A stretch of DNA of 35,212 nt. Source: Patescibacteria group bacterium. GTDB lineage: Bacteria; Patescibacteriota; Patescibacteriia; UBA10025; JAHIVO01. Within the stretch, counting starts at the first letter, position 1. Each line of letters begins with the position of its first letter. The stretch spans positions 1-35,212 of the forward strand of contig JADFTK010000006.1 in the NCBI GenBank assembly GCA_022560375.1, written 5' to 3'. Both the position numbers and the translations under genes were made by a program. Positions 25,126 through 35,148 of the stretch are shown here, piece by piece. The notes below the pieces were generated by a model. That model was not told where the DNA came from, ran no database searches, and worked only from the letters and a program-made list of their open reading frames with translations.

Positions 25126-26676
25126 CTACTTAAGGCTGTCAATTAATTTTTTTTCTACCTCCTGTGCGTTTGCACGTCCCTTAGTTTCTTTCATTATTTG
25201 CCCGATCAAAAACTTCAATACTGTTGTTTTTCCTGACTTATACTGCTCTACAATCCCTGGGTTACTGTTTAACACCTCCTTCACTATTTTTTGTATATCT
25301 TTACTATCAGCTATCTGTACCAGGTCTTCCTCTTCCATGATATCTGAAGGATCCCCGCCAGTTATATACATTTTGCTTAAAACGACCATAGCCGTTTGAT
25401 TATTAAGCCGGCGCTCATAAACTAGCTTAACCAGCTCAGCAAAATTTTCCGGAGTAATATTCACTTCACTGATGGAATGTCCCTGCTTATTCATCAAGCC
25501 CATCAGGCGGCTGATAATCCAATTAGCAACTGCTTTGACTAATTTCTTTTTTTCTTTTTTCCATATCTCTTCCTCGGTGCCAGTGAATTGCTCTAGGGCC
25601 ACCAACCAGGCTCGCAACTCGGATATCACCTCTTCAAAAAAATTAGCAAGTTTTTTATCAGCCACTAATATGTTGGTGTCATAATCACCTAATTCAAACT
25701 GCTCAATGAAGCGCTGATACTTTTGGTAGGGCAGCTCGACCATTTGTTTTTTTATATCATCTACGAATTCATCAGTCAGCTGGAGTGGTGGCAGATCCGG
25801 TTCAGGAAAGTACCGATAATCATGATGCTCTTCTTTCTGACGCTGCTCAGTGGTTACGCCATTTTTATCATCCCAGCCCCTAGTGGACTGTATCCTCGGC
25901 TCTTTGTTGGCATCCCAAAGCTTGGTTTGTCTTTTGATTTCATAATCAAGCGCGCGCTCTACAGAGCGGAATGAATTTAAATTTTTTATTTCTGTCTTGG
26001 GATAGAGTTTCTTGGGATCTAGTCCGATAGCTGCTTGATCAGCTTTAGCCTGGAAATATTCAGGATTTGGTCGCAGGGAAATATTCGCATCACAGCGTAG
26101 TTGGCCCTTCTCCATGTCAGCATCAGAAATGCCCAAATACCTCATTATCAACCGTATGTCCTGTAAAAATACTTTAGCTTCATAGGGGGTTTGCAGATCG
26201 GGTTGGGACACTATTTCTACTAGAGGAGTACCAGCCCTGTTATAGTCCACATAGCTAGCGCTTTTATCATCTTCATGCATCAATTTCCCAGTATCCTCCT
26301 CTAGGTGCACTCTCTCGATACGGACGCGACGCTTGGCATCTCGTAATTGTATTAGTAAATGTCCATCGTGACCAAAAGGAGCGGCCAACTGTGATATCTG
26401 ATATCCCTTAGGTAAATCCGGATAAAAATAGCTTTTGCGATCAAAATGCGACTTCTGATTTATTTCGCAACCCAAAGCCAAAGCTGCCATCACCGCCCAC
26501 TGAATGGCTTGGTCATTAATCACCGGCAGGACGCCAGGATGACCCATGCAAACTGGGCAAATAGTAGTATTGGGCGGCTGATTTTCTCCAGCGTTATCAC
26601 AAGTACAAAACATTTTACTGGCTGTCTTGAGTTGAACGTGAATTTCTAGTCCAATTACCGGCTCATATTTATTCAT
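25126..26676 (-). CDS. gatB: Asp-tRNA(Asn)/Glu-tRNA(Gln) amidotransferase subunit B
   Basis: YEPVIGLEIHVQLKTASKMFC, CPVCMGHPGVLPVIN, SHFDRKSYFYPDLPKGYQISQ, YRYFPEPDLPPL. Confidence 0.98.
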   Translation of the reverse strand: MNKYEPVIGLEIHVQLKTASKMFCTCDNAGENQPPNTTICPVCMGHPGVLPVINDQAIQWAVMAALALGCEINQKSHFDRKSYFYPDLPKGYQISQLAAPFGHDGHLLIQLRDAKRRVRIERVHLEEDTGKLMHEDDKSASYVDYNRAGTPLVEIVSQPDLQTPYEAKVFLQDIRLIMRYLGISDADMEKGQLRCDANISLRPNPEYFQAKADQAAIGLDPKKLYPKTEIKNLNSFRSVERALDYEIKRQTKLWDANKEPRIQSTRGWDDKNGVTTEQRQKEEHHDYRYFPEPDLPPLQLTDEFVDDIKKQMVELPYQKYQRFIEQFELGDYDTNILVADKKLANFFEEVISELRAWLVALEQFTGTEEEIWKKEKKKLVKAVANWIISRLMGLMNKQGHSISEVNITPENFAELVKLVYERRLNNQTAMVVLSKMYITGGDPSDIMEEEDLVQIADSKDIQKIVKEVLNSNPGIVEQYKSGKTTVLKFLIGQIMKETKGRANAQEVEKKLIDSLK

Positions 26677-27299
26677 AAAATATCATCTACCTTATTTTGA
26701 ATTTTCTCGGCAATATCATCAATCGACCCAATAGCTGACACGACAAACCACTTATCATTGCCCTCCGCCTGCTCTAAATAACTCTGCCGGACAACTTCGT
26801 GGAATTCTTTAGTTTCAGCATCCAGCCGGTCATGTTTTTCATCACGTCGTCTGACGGCTGCCTGCTCAGGAGTAATATCAATATATACTGTCAAATCCGG
26901 CGCTAGGCCATATTTTGCCCAATCATTAATTGACTTAATAATGTCCGACTCAATTTGCCGGGCTGCTCCCTGATAGGCAAAAGTCGATGCATCAAACCTA
27001 TCACAGATTACTATTTTACCAGCTTCCAGAGCAGGCTTGATGACTTCGGACACATGCTGGGCACGTGAGGCTAAATATAATAGTAACTCGGTTCTGGCAT
27101 CCATCTCTTGATGCCTAGGGTCCAATATTATGGCACGAATCTTTTCGGCAATGGCAGAGTTAGTTCCACCGGGCTCACGAGTCAGAAAACAATCTATTTT
27201 TTTGGAATCTAAAAATTTTTTTAATAGTTCGATCTGAGTAGTCTTCCCAGATTTATCCCCCCCCTCTATGACAATAAATTTTCCTCTTGGCTCGGGCAT
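26673..27299 (-). CDS. tmk: Thymidylate kinase
   Basis: GKFIVIEGGDKSGKTTQIELL, FLTREPGGT, VICDRFDASTFAYQGA. Confidence 0.95.
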   Translation of the reverse strand: MPEPRGKFIVIEGGDKSGKTTQIELLKKFLDSKKIDCFLTREPGGTNSAIAEKIRAIILDPRHQEMDARTELLLYLASRAQHVSEVIKPALEAGKIVICDRFDASTFAYQGAARQIESDIIKSINDWAKYGLAPDLTVYIDITPEQAAVRRRDEKHDRLDAETKEFHEVVRQSYLEQAEGNDKWFVVSAIGSIDDIAEKIQNKVDDIL

Positions 27300-27300
27300 A

Positions 27301-27786
27301 TTATCTGGTTAATTCTAAAAAAGTATAATCATAACGTTCATTACTGCTCTCCCGGCGGCTAACCTCATTATTAAACTCCGCATAGTCAGGAAAGTAGGCA
27401 TCTCCCTCGATAGTGGTCTTGACCAGCGTTAAATAGAGCTTATCAATAATCGGCATGGCCAGTTTAAATATTTCTCCGCCACCGATAATGAATATTTCAT
27501 CTTTTTCTTTAGACCGAGCTATAGCCATTGCTTCATCCAATGAAGCGACAACAAAGCAACCCTCGGCCTTATAATTTTTATTTCTCGTTATAATAATGCT
27601 AATACGGTTGGGCAAGGGGCGGCCGATAGATTCATATGTTTTACGACCCATTATCATAACATGCCCACTAGTCATCGACCGAAAAAACTTTAAATCTTCC
27701 GGAATATCCCAAGGCAGCTTACCATCCCTGCCAATCACTCTATTTTCTGACATGGCCACTAGGGCGCTAACTGATGCCTGCTTCAT
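27301..27786 (-). CDS. folA: Dihydrofolate reductase
   Basis: VSALVAMSENRVIGRDGKLPWDIPEDLKFFRSMTSGHVMIMGRKTYESIGRPLPNR. Confidence 0.96.
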   Translation of the reverse strand: MKQASVSALVAMSENRVIGRDGKLPWDIPEDLKFFRSMTSGHVMIMGRKTYESIGRPLPNRISIIITRNKNYKAEGCFVVASLDEAMAIARSKEKDEIFIIGGGEIFKLAMPIIDKLYLTLVKTTIEGDAYFPDYAEFNNEVSRRESSNERYDYTFLELTR

Positions 27787-27790
27787 AATT

Positions 27791-28603
27791 TTAAATAGCT
27801 ATGGGAGCTTTAATGCGAGGATGCGGAGCATAATTTTCTAAGGTAAAATCCTCACATTTGAATTTAAAAATGTCATTAACCTCCGGGTTAATCTTCATAG
27901 TCGGCAATTGGCGTGGCTCACGACTAAGCTGCGTCTGAACTTGTTCATGATGATTATTATAAATGTGGACGTCACCAAAAGTGTGAACAAAATCACCTAA
28001 CTCCCTACCCGTTACCTGAGCCATCATCATAGTTAATAATGCATATGAGGCGATATTAAAAGGCACACCGAGAAACACGTCCGCACTGCGCTGATACAGC
28101 TGGCACGACAGTTTATTATCAGCTACATAGAACTGGAACATGGTGTGGCACGGAGGCGGAGCAGTTTTCTTACCGCTGATCAATGTTTGCAAATCGGCTA
28201 CATTCCACCCGCTGACCATGATGCGCCTGGCGTCGGGATCATTTTTTATCATATCCACCGCATTGGCAATTTGATTTATCTCACTGCCGTCGTATGATTT
28301 CCAACGAATCCACTGTTGCCCGTAAATTGGACCCAGCTCACCATGCTCATCAGCCCACTCATTCCAAATAGAAACGCCATTATCATTTAAATATTTAATG
28401 TTGGTATCCCCTTTTAAAAACCAAAGTAGCTCATAAGTAATGGATTTAAGGTGGACTTTCTTGGTGGTCACTAAAGGGAATCCGTCAGCTAAATTGAATC
28501 TCATTTGATAGCCAAAAATACTTTTCGTCCCAGTACCGGTCCGATCATCTTTATCCACGCCCTTATCCAAAATCGTTTGAAGTAAATCTAAATATTGCCG
28601 CAT
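27791..28603 (-). CDS. thyA: Thymidylate synthase
   Basis: [46 protein letters not shown]. Confidence 0.98.
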   Translation of the reverse strand: MRQYLDLLQTILDKGVDKDDRTGTGTKSIFGYQMRFNLADGFPLVTTKKVHLKSITYELLWFLKGDTNIKYLNDNGVSIWNEWADEHGELGPIYGQQWIRWKSYDGSEINQIANAVDMIKNDPDARRIMVSGWNVADLQTLISGKKTAPPPCHTMFQFYVADNKLSCQLYQRSADVFLGVPFNIASYALLTMMMAQVTGRELGDFVHTFGDVHIYNNHHEQVQTQLSREPRQLPTMKINPEVNDIFKFKCEDFTLENYAPHPRIKAPIAI

Positions 28604-28683
28604 AAGACTTTAAGTATACCTTATCACCTGTCAAACAGCCAAACGCCGCCAACTATTGTTTATAATTCTTTCGATTCATTATT

Positions 28684-29265
28684 TCACTTAACCATTTTAT
28701 TTAAATACTTAGCAATTATATCCAGCTCAATATTAACCCGATCACCCAGGCGAAGTGAGTCTAATGAAGTATGGTGAAGCGTATGATCAACTAGGGAGAT
28801 GGTAAACCATGTCTTTTTGCTATCCACCAGCGTCATACTAACCCCATCAACGGTAATTGATCCTTGTGGTGCCACTAATTTCATCATTCGTTTTGGCAAA
28901 GTAATGGCGATTACTTTTGAACGACCACGAACATTTACTTCTTTGACGCGACCTCTGCCATCAACATGCCCAGTAACAAAATGGCCCCCTAATTCATCAC
29001 TGAGACGCAGGCTTGGTTCCAGATTTACCATTTTACCAGCAATAAATGTGCTAGCCGTTGTCTGCTTGACCGTGACTGGCATATATTCCACAGATATTTT
29101 TTTTGCGGTAAAAGCAGTAACCGTAGAGCATACTCCGCTGATATTAATACTTTGGCCTTTGACTAGCTTCCATCCCCTAGGTCGAGCCAGTTTGATTTGT
29201 AATCCACCCCGGAGCTTTTTAACATCCGAGATTTTTGATTGGGCAATAATGATTCCTGTAAACAT
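28684..29265 (-). CDS. ribE: Riboflavin synthase alpha chain family
   Basis: MFTGIIIAQSKI, GVCSTVT, HFVTGHVDGRG, SITVDGVSMTLV, HTLHHTSL. Confidence 0.93.
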   Translation of the reverse strand: MFTGIIIAQSKISDVKKLRGGLQIKLARPRGWKLVKGQSINISGVCSTVTAFTAKKISVEYMPVTVKQTTASTFIAGKMVNLEPSLRLSDELGGHFVTGHVDGRGRVKEVNVRGRSKVIAITLPKRMMKLVAPQGSITVDGVSMTLVDSKKTWFTISLVDHTLHHTSLDSLRLGDRVNIELDIIAKYLNKMVK

Positions 29266-29271
29266 AGGGTA

Positions 29272-29694
29272 CTATTTCCCACTCGATAGCCAAGCGCCAG
29301 ACCCTCGCTTGGTGTCAGACAATTCGTCAACCTCAGTAAACTCCACAGTTTCGTGCCGCTGTATAACCAGCTGAGCAATTTTATCTCCTTGCTTTATTGT
29401 ATATGGCTGGTCAGTGGTATTATACAGGACCACTCCAACTTCTCCACGATAGGTGCTATCAATTACCCCGGCCATGGAATGAATTCCCATTTTAGCGGCC
29501 ATGCCACTACGATCCCAGACATGGGCAACCATACCCACAGGTAATTCCATAGCAAACCCCAGAAAGATTTGTTTTCGCTGTCCAGCGGGAATAACAATGT
29601 CATCCGGTGCATAAACGTCCATACCCGCATCCCCTGATCGGCCGTACTCGGGTACCTTAGCCTCTGGTCGTAGTAATTTAATCTTAGCTTTCAT
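29272..29694 (-). CDS. dut: dUTP diphosphatase
   Basis: GDAGMDVYAP, DRSGMAAKMGI, GVIDSTYRGEVGVVLYN, GDKIAQLVI, RGSGAWLSSG. Confidence 0.96.
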   Translation of the reverse strand: MKAKIKLLRPEAKVPEYGRSGDAGMDVYAPDDIVIPAGQRKQIFLGFAMELPVGMVAHVWDRSGMAAKMGIHSMAGVIDSTYRGEVGVVLYNTTDQPYTIKQGDKIAQLVIQRHETVEFTEVDELSDTKRGSGAWLSSGK

Positions 29695-29701
29695 GCTTTT
29701 A

Positions 29702-30235
29702 TTACTTTAATAATTCAGTAACCCGGACATGCAATTCGCCAACAGTACCGTTGTTATTTATAGTGGCATCAGCTTTTTCCATAAGATTGGGAATCATTTG
29801 TTCAGTAGGAAGAGTATGTTGCTCTTTAAATTGATTCATAGTTAATTCCTTGTCCCCGGCATTTTCACCGCGTTTCTTAATACGTTCAAATCGAAGCTCT
29901 AAGTCAGTATCTACTGCCCACATGATAAAATCATCACGCTCTTTAAGCGCATTAAATTCATCATCATAACGTATCCCATCAAATACCGCGATTGACACAT
30001 TCATCTTTTCTAGATCTTTTATGAGGGTACGGACTAAAATATCGTTACCGTATTCTGCACGCATTAGTTCAGCCAATTTTGACATGGACTCGCGCGTTTC
30101 CTTCACGTACAAGCGGTTAATCATATCACGCAAAGGCTGCGAAAACTTCACTGCTTGTGCACCGTGATGCTTCACTAAATAATCGGTGATGGTACCTTTA
30201 CCAGAAGCGAGAGGGCCTGTTAGTCCAATAATCAT
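29702..30235 (-). CDS. P-loop kinase, probable deoxynucleoside monophosphate kinase-like
   Basis: MIIGLTGPLASGKGTITDYL (Walker A), VFDGIRYDDEFN. Confidence 0.75.
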   Translation of the reverse strand: MIIGLTGPLASGKGTITDYLVKHHGAQAVKFSQPLRDMINRLYVKETRESMSKLAELMRAEYGNDILVRTLIKDLEKMNVSIAVFDGIRYDDEFNALKERDDFIMWAVDTDLELRFERIKKRGENAGDKELTMNQFKEQHTLPTEQMIPNLMEKADATINNNGTVGELHVRVTELLK

Positions 30236-30711
30236 TACTTCTTCTTCTGTCCACTAATAACGTACTCGCGGTATTTCACCCCAGCCGTATCCAACAAACG
30301 TCGCGATGCTTTCCAAGCTGGTTCATCATGATATTTATCACTCTCATATATAATCTCAGTGATACCATTTTGTATAATAGTTTTGGCGCACTCATTACAC
30401 GGAAATAATGTAGTATAAAGCTTACACCCGTCTGTTTTGGCGTTAGCGTTGTAAATAGAATTTTCCTCAGCATGCACCACGTAGGCATACTTAGTATCAT
30501 CCAAGGCGCCTGAACGTTCCCAGGGAAAAGCATTATCTTCAGCACCTCTAGGCCAGCCATTATACCCTAATCCCACCACTACATTTTTTTGATTAGCAAT
30601 TACCGCTCCAGCATTAGTGCTGGGATCTTTAGAGCGCTGTGATATGAGATGAGCCATACGCATAAAACACTCATCCCATGAAATATAGTTGGATCTGCTT
30701 CTCTCACTCAT
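30235..30711 (-). CDS. dCMP deaminase
   Basis: GLGYNGWPRG, YVVHAEENSIYNA (HAE), LFPCNECAKTIIQNGI (PCxxC). Confidence 0.93.
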   Translation of the reverse strand: MSERSRSNYISWDECFMRMAHLISQRSKDPSTNAGAVIANQKNVVVGLGYNGWPRGAEDNAFPWERSGALDDTKYAYVVHAEENSIYNANAKTDGCKLYTTLFPCNECAKTIIQNGITEIIYESDKYHDEPAWKASRRLLDTAGVKYREYVISGQKKK

Positions 30712-30805
30712 AATGCTTGGCTATTTAAAAGGCTAACCACCATCAAATAATCATCACAGGATATTCTTCTTTTATACTCTATCATATTAATTACCTTTTT
30801 AAATG

Positions 30806-31489
30806 CTAAAGGCTAACTTTGATGCCTGGCCCCATAGTAGCCGAAATACTTATATTTTTTATATAGCTTCCTTTCACTCCACTAGGTTTGGCTTTTTTCA
30901 CCGCCTCCACAAAGGTTTCATAATTGGCTACCAGTTTGTCCTGGCCAAAAGACATTTTGCCTATTAACTGGTGCATATTACCCGAATCATCGTTACGGAA
31001 TGTAACCTTTCCTTCGCTTAGAGCCTTGATTGATTTGGCGACGTCTTTGGTAACCGTGTCATTGCGCGGGTTAGGCATCAAACCCTTAGGGCCTAAGATC
31101 TTGGCGATCTGACCCATCTTGGGCATCATATCAGGTGTAGCCAGAGCAATATCAAATTCACATTTACCTTTTGACTTAATTTCTTTGATTAGTTCCTCGC
31201 CGCCAACTAAATCGGCACCCGCTTTTTCAGCGACCTCCTGATCTTTACCCTCAGCAAAAACCGCAATCCTTTTTTTCTTGCCGGTGCCATGTGGCAGGGT
31301 TACTGATCCTCGAACTACTTGATCGGCTTTTTTGGGATCTACACCTAAACGAAGATGTACCTCAAGTCCGCCATCAAATTTTACGGTGGATGTTTTTTGT
31401 GCTAAGGCAATGGCTTCCTGAACTGGATAAGATTTATCCGGCTCTATTAACTTTTTAGCCTCGGCATACTTCTTAGAATGCTTTTTCAA
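30806..31489 (-). CDS. rplA: 50S ribosomal protein L1, probable TTG start at 31489
   Basis: KKHSKKYAEAKKLIEPDKSYPVQEAIALAQ...ILGPKGLMPNPRNDTVT; AAAGGA SD upstream of TTG; the longer ORF (GTG at 31543) adds a non-homologous-looking N-terminus. Confidence 0.92.
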   Translation of the reverse strand: MKKHSKKYAEAKKLIEPDKSYPVQEAIALAQKTSTVKFDGGLEVHLRLGVDPKKADQVVRGSVTLPHGTGKKKRIAVFAEGKDQEVAEKAGADLVGGEELIKEIKSKGKCEFDIALATPDMMPKMGQIAKILGPKGLMPNPRNDTVTKDVAKSIKALSEGKVTFRNDDSGNMHQLIGKMSFGQDKLVANYETFVEAVKKAKPSGVKGSYIKNISISATMGPGIKVSL

Positions 31490-31546
31490 ATTATTTGTCC
31501 TTTCGTGGTACAAGCCCGCTCGGTGACAACCGAACAGTCCCACAAA

Positions 31547-32512
31547 TTAATTATTTTTCTCTTCTAAATTAGAGTTTTGATCAGTATTCTTTTTTGATTC
31601 CCTGCGAACAACTCTCCAATGATATAAGAATAAGGGTATACCAAGTATTACATACGGTAAAGTAGCCGCACCCTGCCGCTGGGCGTTATCACGAATTTGA
31701 TAAGACTGCTGCCACAAATCATAATCAACCAGCCACTGCTCGGCATCGGATATTGTTTCTTCGCTGAGTTCACAATCGTCAGCACAGTTTATCACACTAT
31801 GAATGCCATTACGGCTAATATCAAACGGATCTAGCTCTCGGATTGCTACCTTTTTGTCTATTTCCCCTGCACTGGGGAATACCCAGGTCTTTAATGCTAG
31901 ATTTATCAAAATACCTCCGGTAATAACAATCATCAATAAGGACGCTAATGATACTAAATAAAAATATGTATTACGTACCACCCCTCGTCCGTTAGCTCCT
32001 TCTTTTTTGGCGTCTTTCTGCACCACCCGGAAATGAATCAGGAAAAATGGCAAGGCCACTATCAAAAATGAAAAGGCGGCAATGGCACCTCTGGCACGTT
32101 CTGCTCCAGGGTTGTCTCGCCTGACCTGCCAGGCAGCATAATTAGTCTGCCAACGCTCGATATCACTTTTTTGACTAGGTGTAAGTTCGCACCCCTCGTC
32201 GCAAGTTAAAACCGATTCTGAAATTTCCCTTACTGGTTCGGCTTTAGTAGTAAAATATATGCTGGGCGGAGAGCCGATTCGCGCGTGTATGGGATCAGCC
32301 TCGGTAAACACCCACGACTGAAAAGCTAAAGTTATTAAAAATACCAGGGAGCCAATAACAATCCCCAGGGTAATAAAAGAAGTCAGATAAAAATAAACGC
32401 TCCTAACTACTTTACCTTTATTATTGCTTGATTTTCCTTCCATAATGGCGGCTATAGTAAATATGATTAATGCTATAATCCCCAATGGGACAAGAAAAAA
32501 AAGATTAGCCAT
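31547..32512 (-). CDS. Multi-pass membrane protein with internally duplicated DUF5671-like unit
   Basis: KVVRSVYFYLTSFITLGIVIGSLVFLITLAFQSWVF and GVVRNTYFYLVSLASLLMIVITGGILINLALKTWVF. Confidence 0.75.
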   Translation of the reverse strand: MANLFFLVPLGIIALIIFTIAAIMEGKSSNNKGKVVRSVYFYLTSFITLGIVIGSLVFLITLAFQSWVFTEADPIHARIGSPPSIYFTTKAEPVREISESVLTCDEGCELTPSQKSDIERWQTNYAAWQVRRDNPGAERARGAIAAFSFLIVALPFFLIHFRVVQKDAKKEGANGRGVVRNTYFYLVSLASLLMIVITGGILINLALKTWVFPSAGEIDKKVAIRELDPFDISRNGIHSVINCADDCELSEETISDAEQWLVDYDLWQQSYQIRDNAQRQGAATLPYVILGIPLFLYHWRVVRRESKKNTDQNSNLEEKNN

Positions 32513-32587
32513 AATAATTTATTTGATTAGCCCTCAACCTCAATTCCCATATTACGGTCGTCGACTTAAACTCGCTATACTAATATA

Positions 32588-32944
32588 TTACAGAGACTTC
32601 CTTAATTCGTCCAGTTTTTTCTGGTCCTGCTGGGTGATTTCTTCATCCATAATCGCGACCAACTGCTTACTTAGATCAGCTTTTTCTTCCTGAAGTAATT
32701 CTGCCCAAGCCTTTTTATCATTTGATTTTATGACTATATTCTTTTTATAGGCTTGCTTGGCTAGTCTTTGAAGAATACCAGGATTATTTAATACAATGCT
32801 GACTAATTGAAATAATTGCTTTTCTGATAAATTTGATAACCCCTCAAGAAATACCTGTTTTTCATTGTCATCTCTTACGGTTAGCTGAACCCAGTTCCTG
32901 AGTTTATTTTCTAACTTAATTTTACGCAGATGATCTTTATTCAT
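32588..32944 (-). CDS. Hypothetical protein
   Basis: 118-aa ORF in operon context; no family recognised. Confidence 0.65.
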   Translation of the reverse strand: MNKDHLRKIKLENKLRNWVQLTVRDDNEKQVFLEGLSNLSEKQLFQLVSIVLNNPGILQRLAKQAYKKNIVIKSNDKKAWAELLQEEKADLSKQLVAIMDEEITQQDQKKLDELRKSL

Positions 32945-32948
32945 AGAT

Positions 32949-33914
32949 TTATTTTAATACTTGACCTGGTTGCACGTTAACTTTAGCCTCGAAAAACTTA
33001 ATCCCATTTTGCTCAACTTCATTAACTTCTAATACTTTATAACTATCAATTGCTTGATCATAAGTACCCTGCAGTTGTCTCGATGTCTCATTTTGAAATG
33101 TATCTTCTGACTCGATGGTTTGACTGGTCATTTGACTTTCGACAGAAATTTCTATTCTTTGCCCGGCATTTTGCAAAGCATCTCTAATTGCATCTTGAGA
33201 ATTTTCTCCCATACCTGAAATTTCAAAAGGCTCTCCAATTGGTTCAACATTTTCTACGCTCACGACTTCTTCATAAGATCCCCAATTATTATAAAAATCT
33301 TCACTTTCTCCTTGTGCTTCATAAACAGTATTTATTATGCCCCCCCGTACAATTACATTCTCTGCCTCTGTAGGTAATTCACCCTGTGTATCTTTATTAA
33401 AATCACCTTCACTCTCGAAAATTTCATGAGTAACCAACCTCTCACCTTCCGGTCCACTAGTTTTTAAACTATCAGTAAAATTAGCTACAACTTCCTTCGC
33501 TTCATCTTCAGACATAAATTTAACTTCAAATCCCAACATCTTCTCCAGATCAGGCTCTGTGTAATCACCGACTTTCTCCTGCTGATCTTTATCTTGGTCT
33601 AAATCCGCAGCATATGATTTTTCCGACACCATTCCAGCTATAGTTGTCGCTAAAAAAACAACCATTAGGGCTTGGGCCACCTTTTGTTTAGCAGTAGCGG
33701 TTAAATTATCTAATTTATCCTTAAATTGTTCCCTAAAACTATCTACAGAACTTTGAACTACCTCCTGTTCCATAATAGCCGCTTCCTCCATACCAAAAGA
33801 CTCTGATTCTACATCAGATTGCTCCGCTTGCTCGTTAGTTAATACTTCCCCGGTTTCCAAATCATCATTATCTATCTCAGACTGAGGAGGTATATTACGC
33901 TCAAACTCGTTCAT
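32949..33914 (-). CDS. Hypothetical acidic single-TM protein
   Basis: Hydrophobic segment VAQALMVVFLATTIAGMVS; long acidic exported-looking region. Confidence 0.65.
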   Translation of the reverse strand: MNEFERNIPPQSEIDNDDLETGEVLTNEQAEQSDVESESFGMEEAAIMEQEVVQSSVDSFREQFKDKLDNLTATAKQKVAQALMVVFLATTIAGMVSEKSYAADLDQDKDQQEKVGDYTEPDLEKMLGFEVKFMSEDEAKEVVANFTDSLKTSGPEGERLVTHEIFESEGDFNKDTQGELPTEAENVIVRGGIINTVYEAQGESEDFYNNWGSYEEVVSVENVEPIGEPFEISGMGENSQDAIRDALQNAGQRIEISVESQMTSQTIESEDTFQNETSRQLQGTYDQAIDSYKVLEVNEVEQNGIKFFEAKVNVQPGQVLK

Positions 33915-33941
33915 AGAAATAATTTAAAAAGTGGAAAACTA

Positions 33942-34370
33942 TTACCCCTCCACTTCAATGCCCATATTACGGGCCGTACCCTCAATAATCTTCATGGCCC
34001 CGGCAATATCCTTAGCATTGAGATCGGGCATTTTTATATTAGCAATTTCCTCAACCTGCTTACGGGTAACTTTGCCTACCTTCTTTTTGAGAGCGTCACC
34101 AGAGCCTTTTTCTATGCCAGCTGCTTTTTTCAGTAAAATCGCAGCTGGGGATGTCTTCATTTTGAATGAATAGGTCCGATCCTCGTATACAGTTATCTCC
34201 ACTGGTATGATATCACCTGGCTTATCTTTTGTCTCGGAGTTGAACTTAGTACAGAATTCTTGGATATTCAGTCCATGCTGACCCAAAGCTGGTCCGACTG
34301 GCGGCGCAGGAGTAGCCTTACCACCAGGCAACTGAAGTTTAATAATTGTTTTTACCGGTTTGTCAGCCAT
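33942..34370 (-). CDS. rplK: 50S ribosomal protein L11
   Basis: [34 protein letters not shown]. Confidence 0.98.
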   Translation of the reverse strand: MADKPVKTIIKLQLPGGKATPAPPVGPALGQHGLNIQEFCTKFNSETKDKPGDIIPVEITVYEDRTYSFKMKTSPAAILLKKAAGIEKGSGDALKKKVGKVTRKQVEEIANIKMPDLNAKDIAGAMKIIEGTARNMGIEVEG

Positions 34371-34373
34371 TTT

Positions 34374-34919
34374 TTAAATCTTTTTAATTTGTAAGAAATC
34401 AAGCTCGACTGGTGTTTCCCGGCCAAACATGGATACTAGTACCTTGATCTTGCCGCGAGCCTCATCAACCTCACTGACTTTACCTTCAAATTCTTTGAAT
34501 GGCCCGTCAGTAATCTTGACTGGTGATCCAGCGGAAACGTCAATTTTATATTTAGGTTCTTCAACGCCCATGCGTTTCTGAATCTCCTTGACCTCATCTT
34601 CCGAGATAGGAGTCGGTGTGGTACCAGATCCCACAAATCCAGTTACGTTTGGGGTATTACGAACTACAAACCACGAATCATCAGTCACCACCATTTCTAC
34701 CAAGACGTAGCCAGGAAATATTTTCTCAGTAACCACCCGTCTCTTACCATTTCTAATCTTAATTTTATTCTCGGTGGGGATTAGCACGCTAAATATTTTA
34801 TCCTGCATATCCATAGATTCTATCCGCTGGCGCAGATTCCTGGAAACATTTTCTTCATAGCCAGAATAGGTATGCAAGACATACCAACGGCGACCCTGTT
34901 GTATAGTTTGTTTAGGCAT
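34374..34919 (-). CDS. nusG: Transcription termination/antitermination protein NusG
   Basis: RRWYVLHTYSGYEENV, FPGYVLVEMVVTDDSWFVVRNTPNVTGFVG, KOW GSPVKITDGPFKEFEGKVSEVD. Confidence 0.98.
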   Translation of the reverse strand: MPKQTIQQGRRWYVLHTYSGYEENVSRNLRQRIESMDMQDKIFSVLIPTENKIKIRNGKRRVVTEKIFPGYVLVEMVVTDDSWFVVRNTPNVTGFVGSGTTPTPISEDEVKEIQKRMGVEEPKYKIDVSAGSPVKITDGPFKEFEGKVSEVDEARGKIKVLVSMFGRETPVELDFLQIKKI

Positions 34920-34920
34920 A

Positions 34921-35106
34921 TTAGCGAAATACTTGCTCGACCACCTTATCTAATCCAAAATCCAAAATACCCAAAAATATAGCCATGCCAACGCTGATGG
35001 CCATTACCAATAAAGTGTACTTAATAGTCTCACTGCGAGACGGCCAGATGACTTTTTTCAATTCATCTTTGGATTCTTTGAAATAGCTGATTAGTTTATT
35101 TGCCAT
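34921..35106 (-). CDS. secE: Preprotein translocase subunit SecE
   Basis: SYFKESKDELKKVIWPSRSETIKYTLLVMAISVGMAIFLGILDFGLDKV. Confidence 0.93.
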   Translation of the reverse strand: MANKLISYFKESKDELKKVIWPSRSETIKYTLLVMAISVGMAIFLGILDFGLDKVVEQVFR

Positions 35107-35148
35107 AATTTTTGGTCTTTAAAATCCCCACAGCTGGGGGACAGTGGT

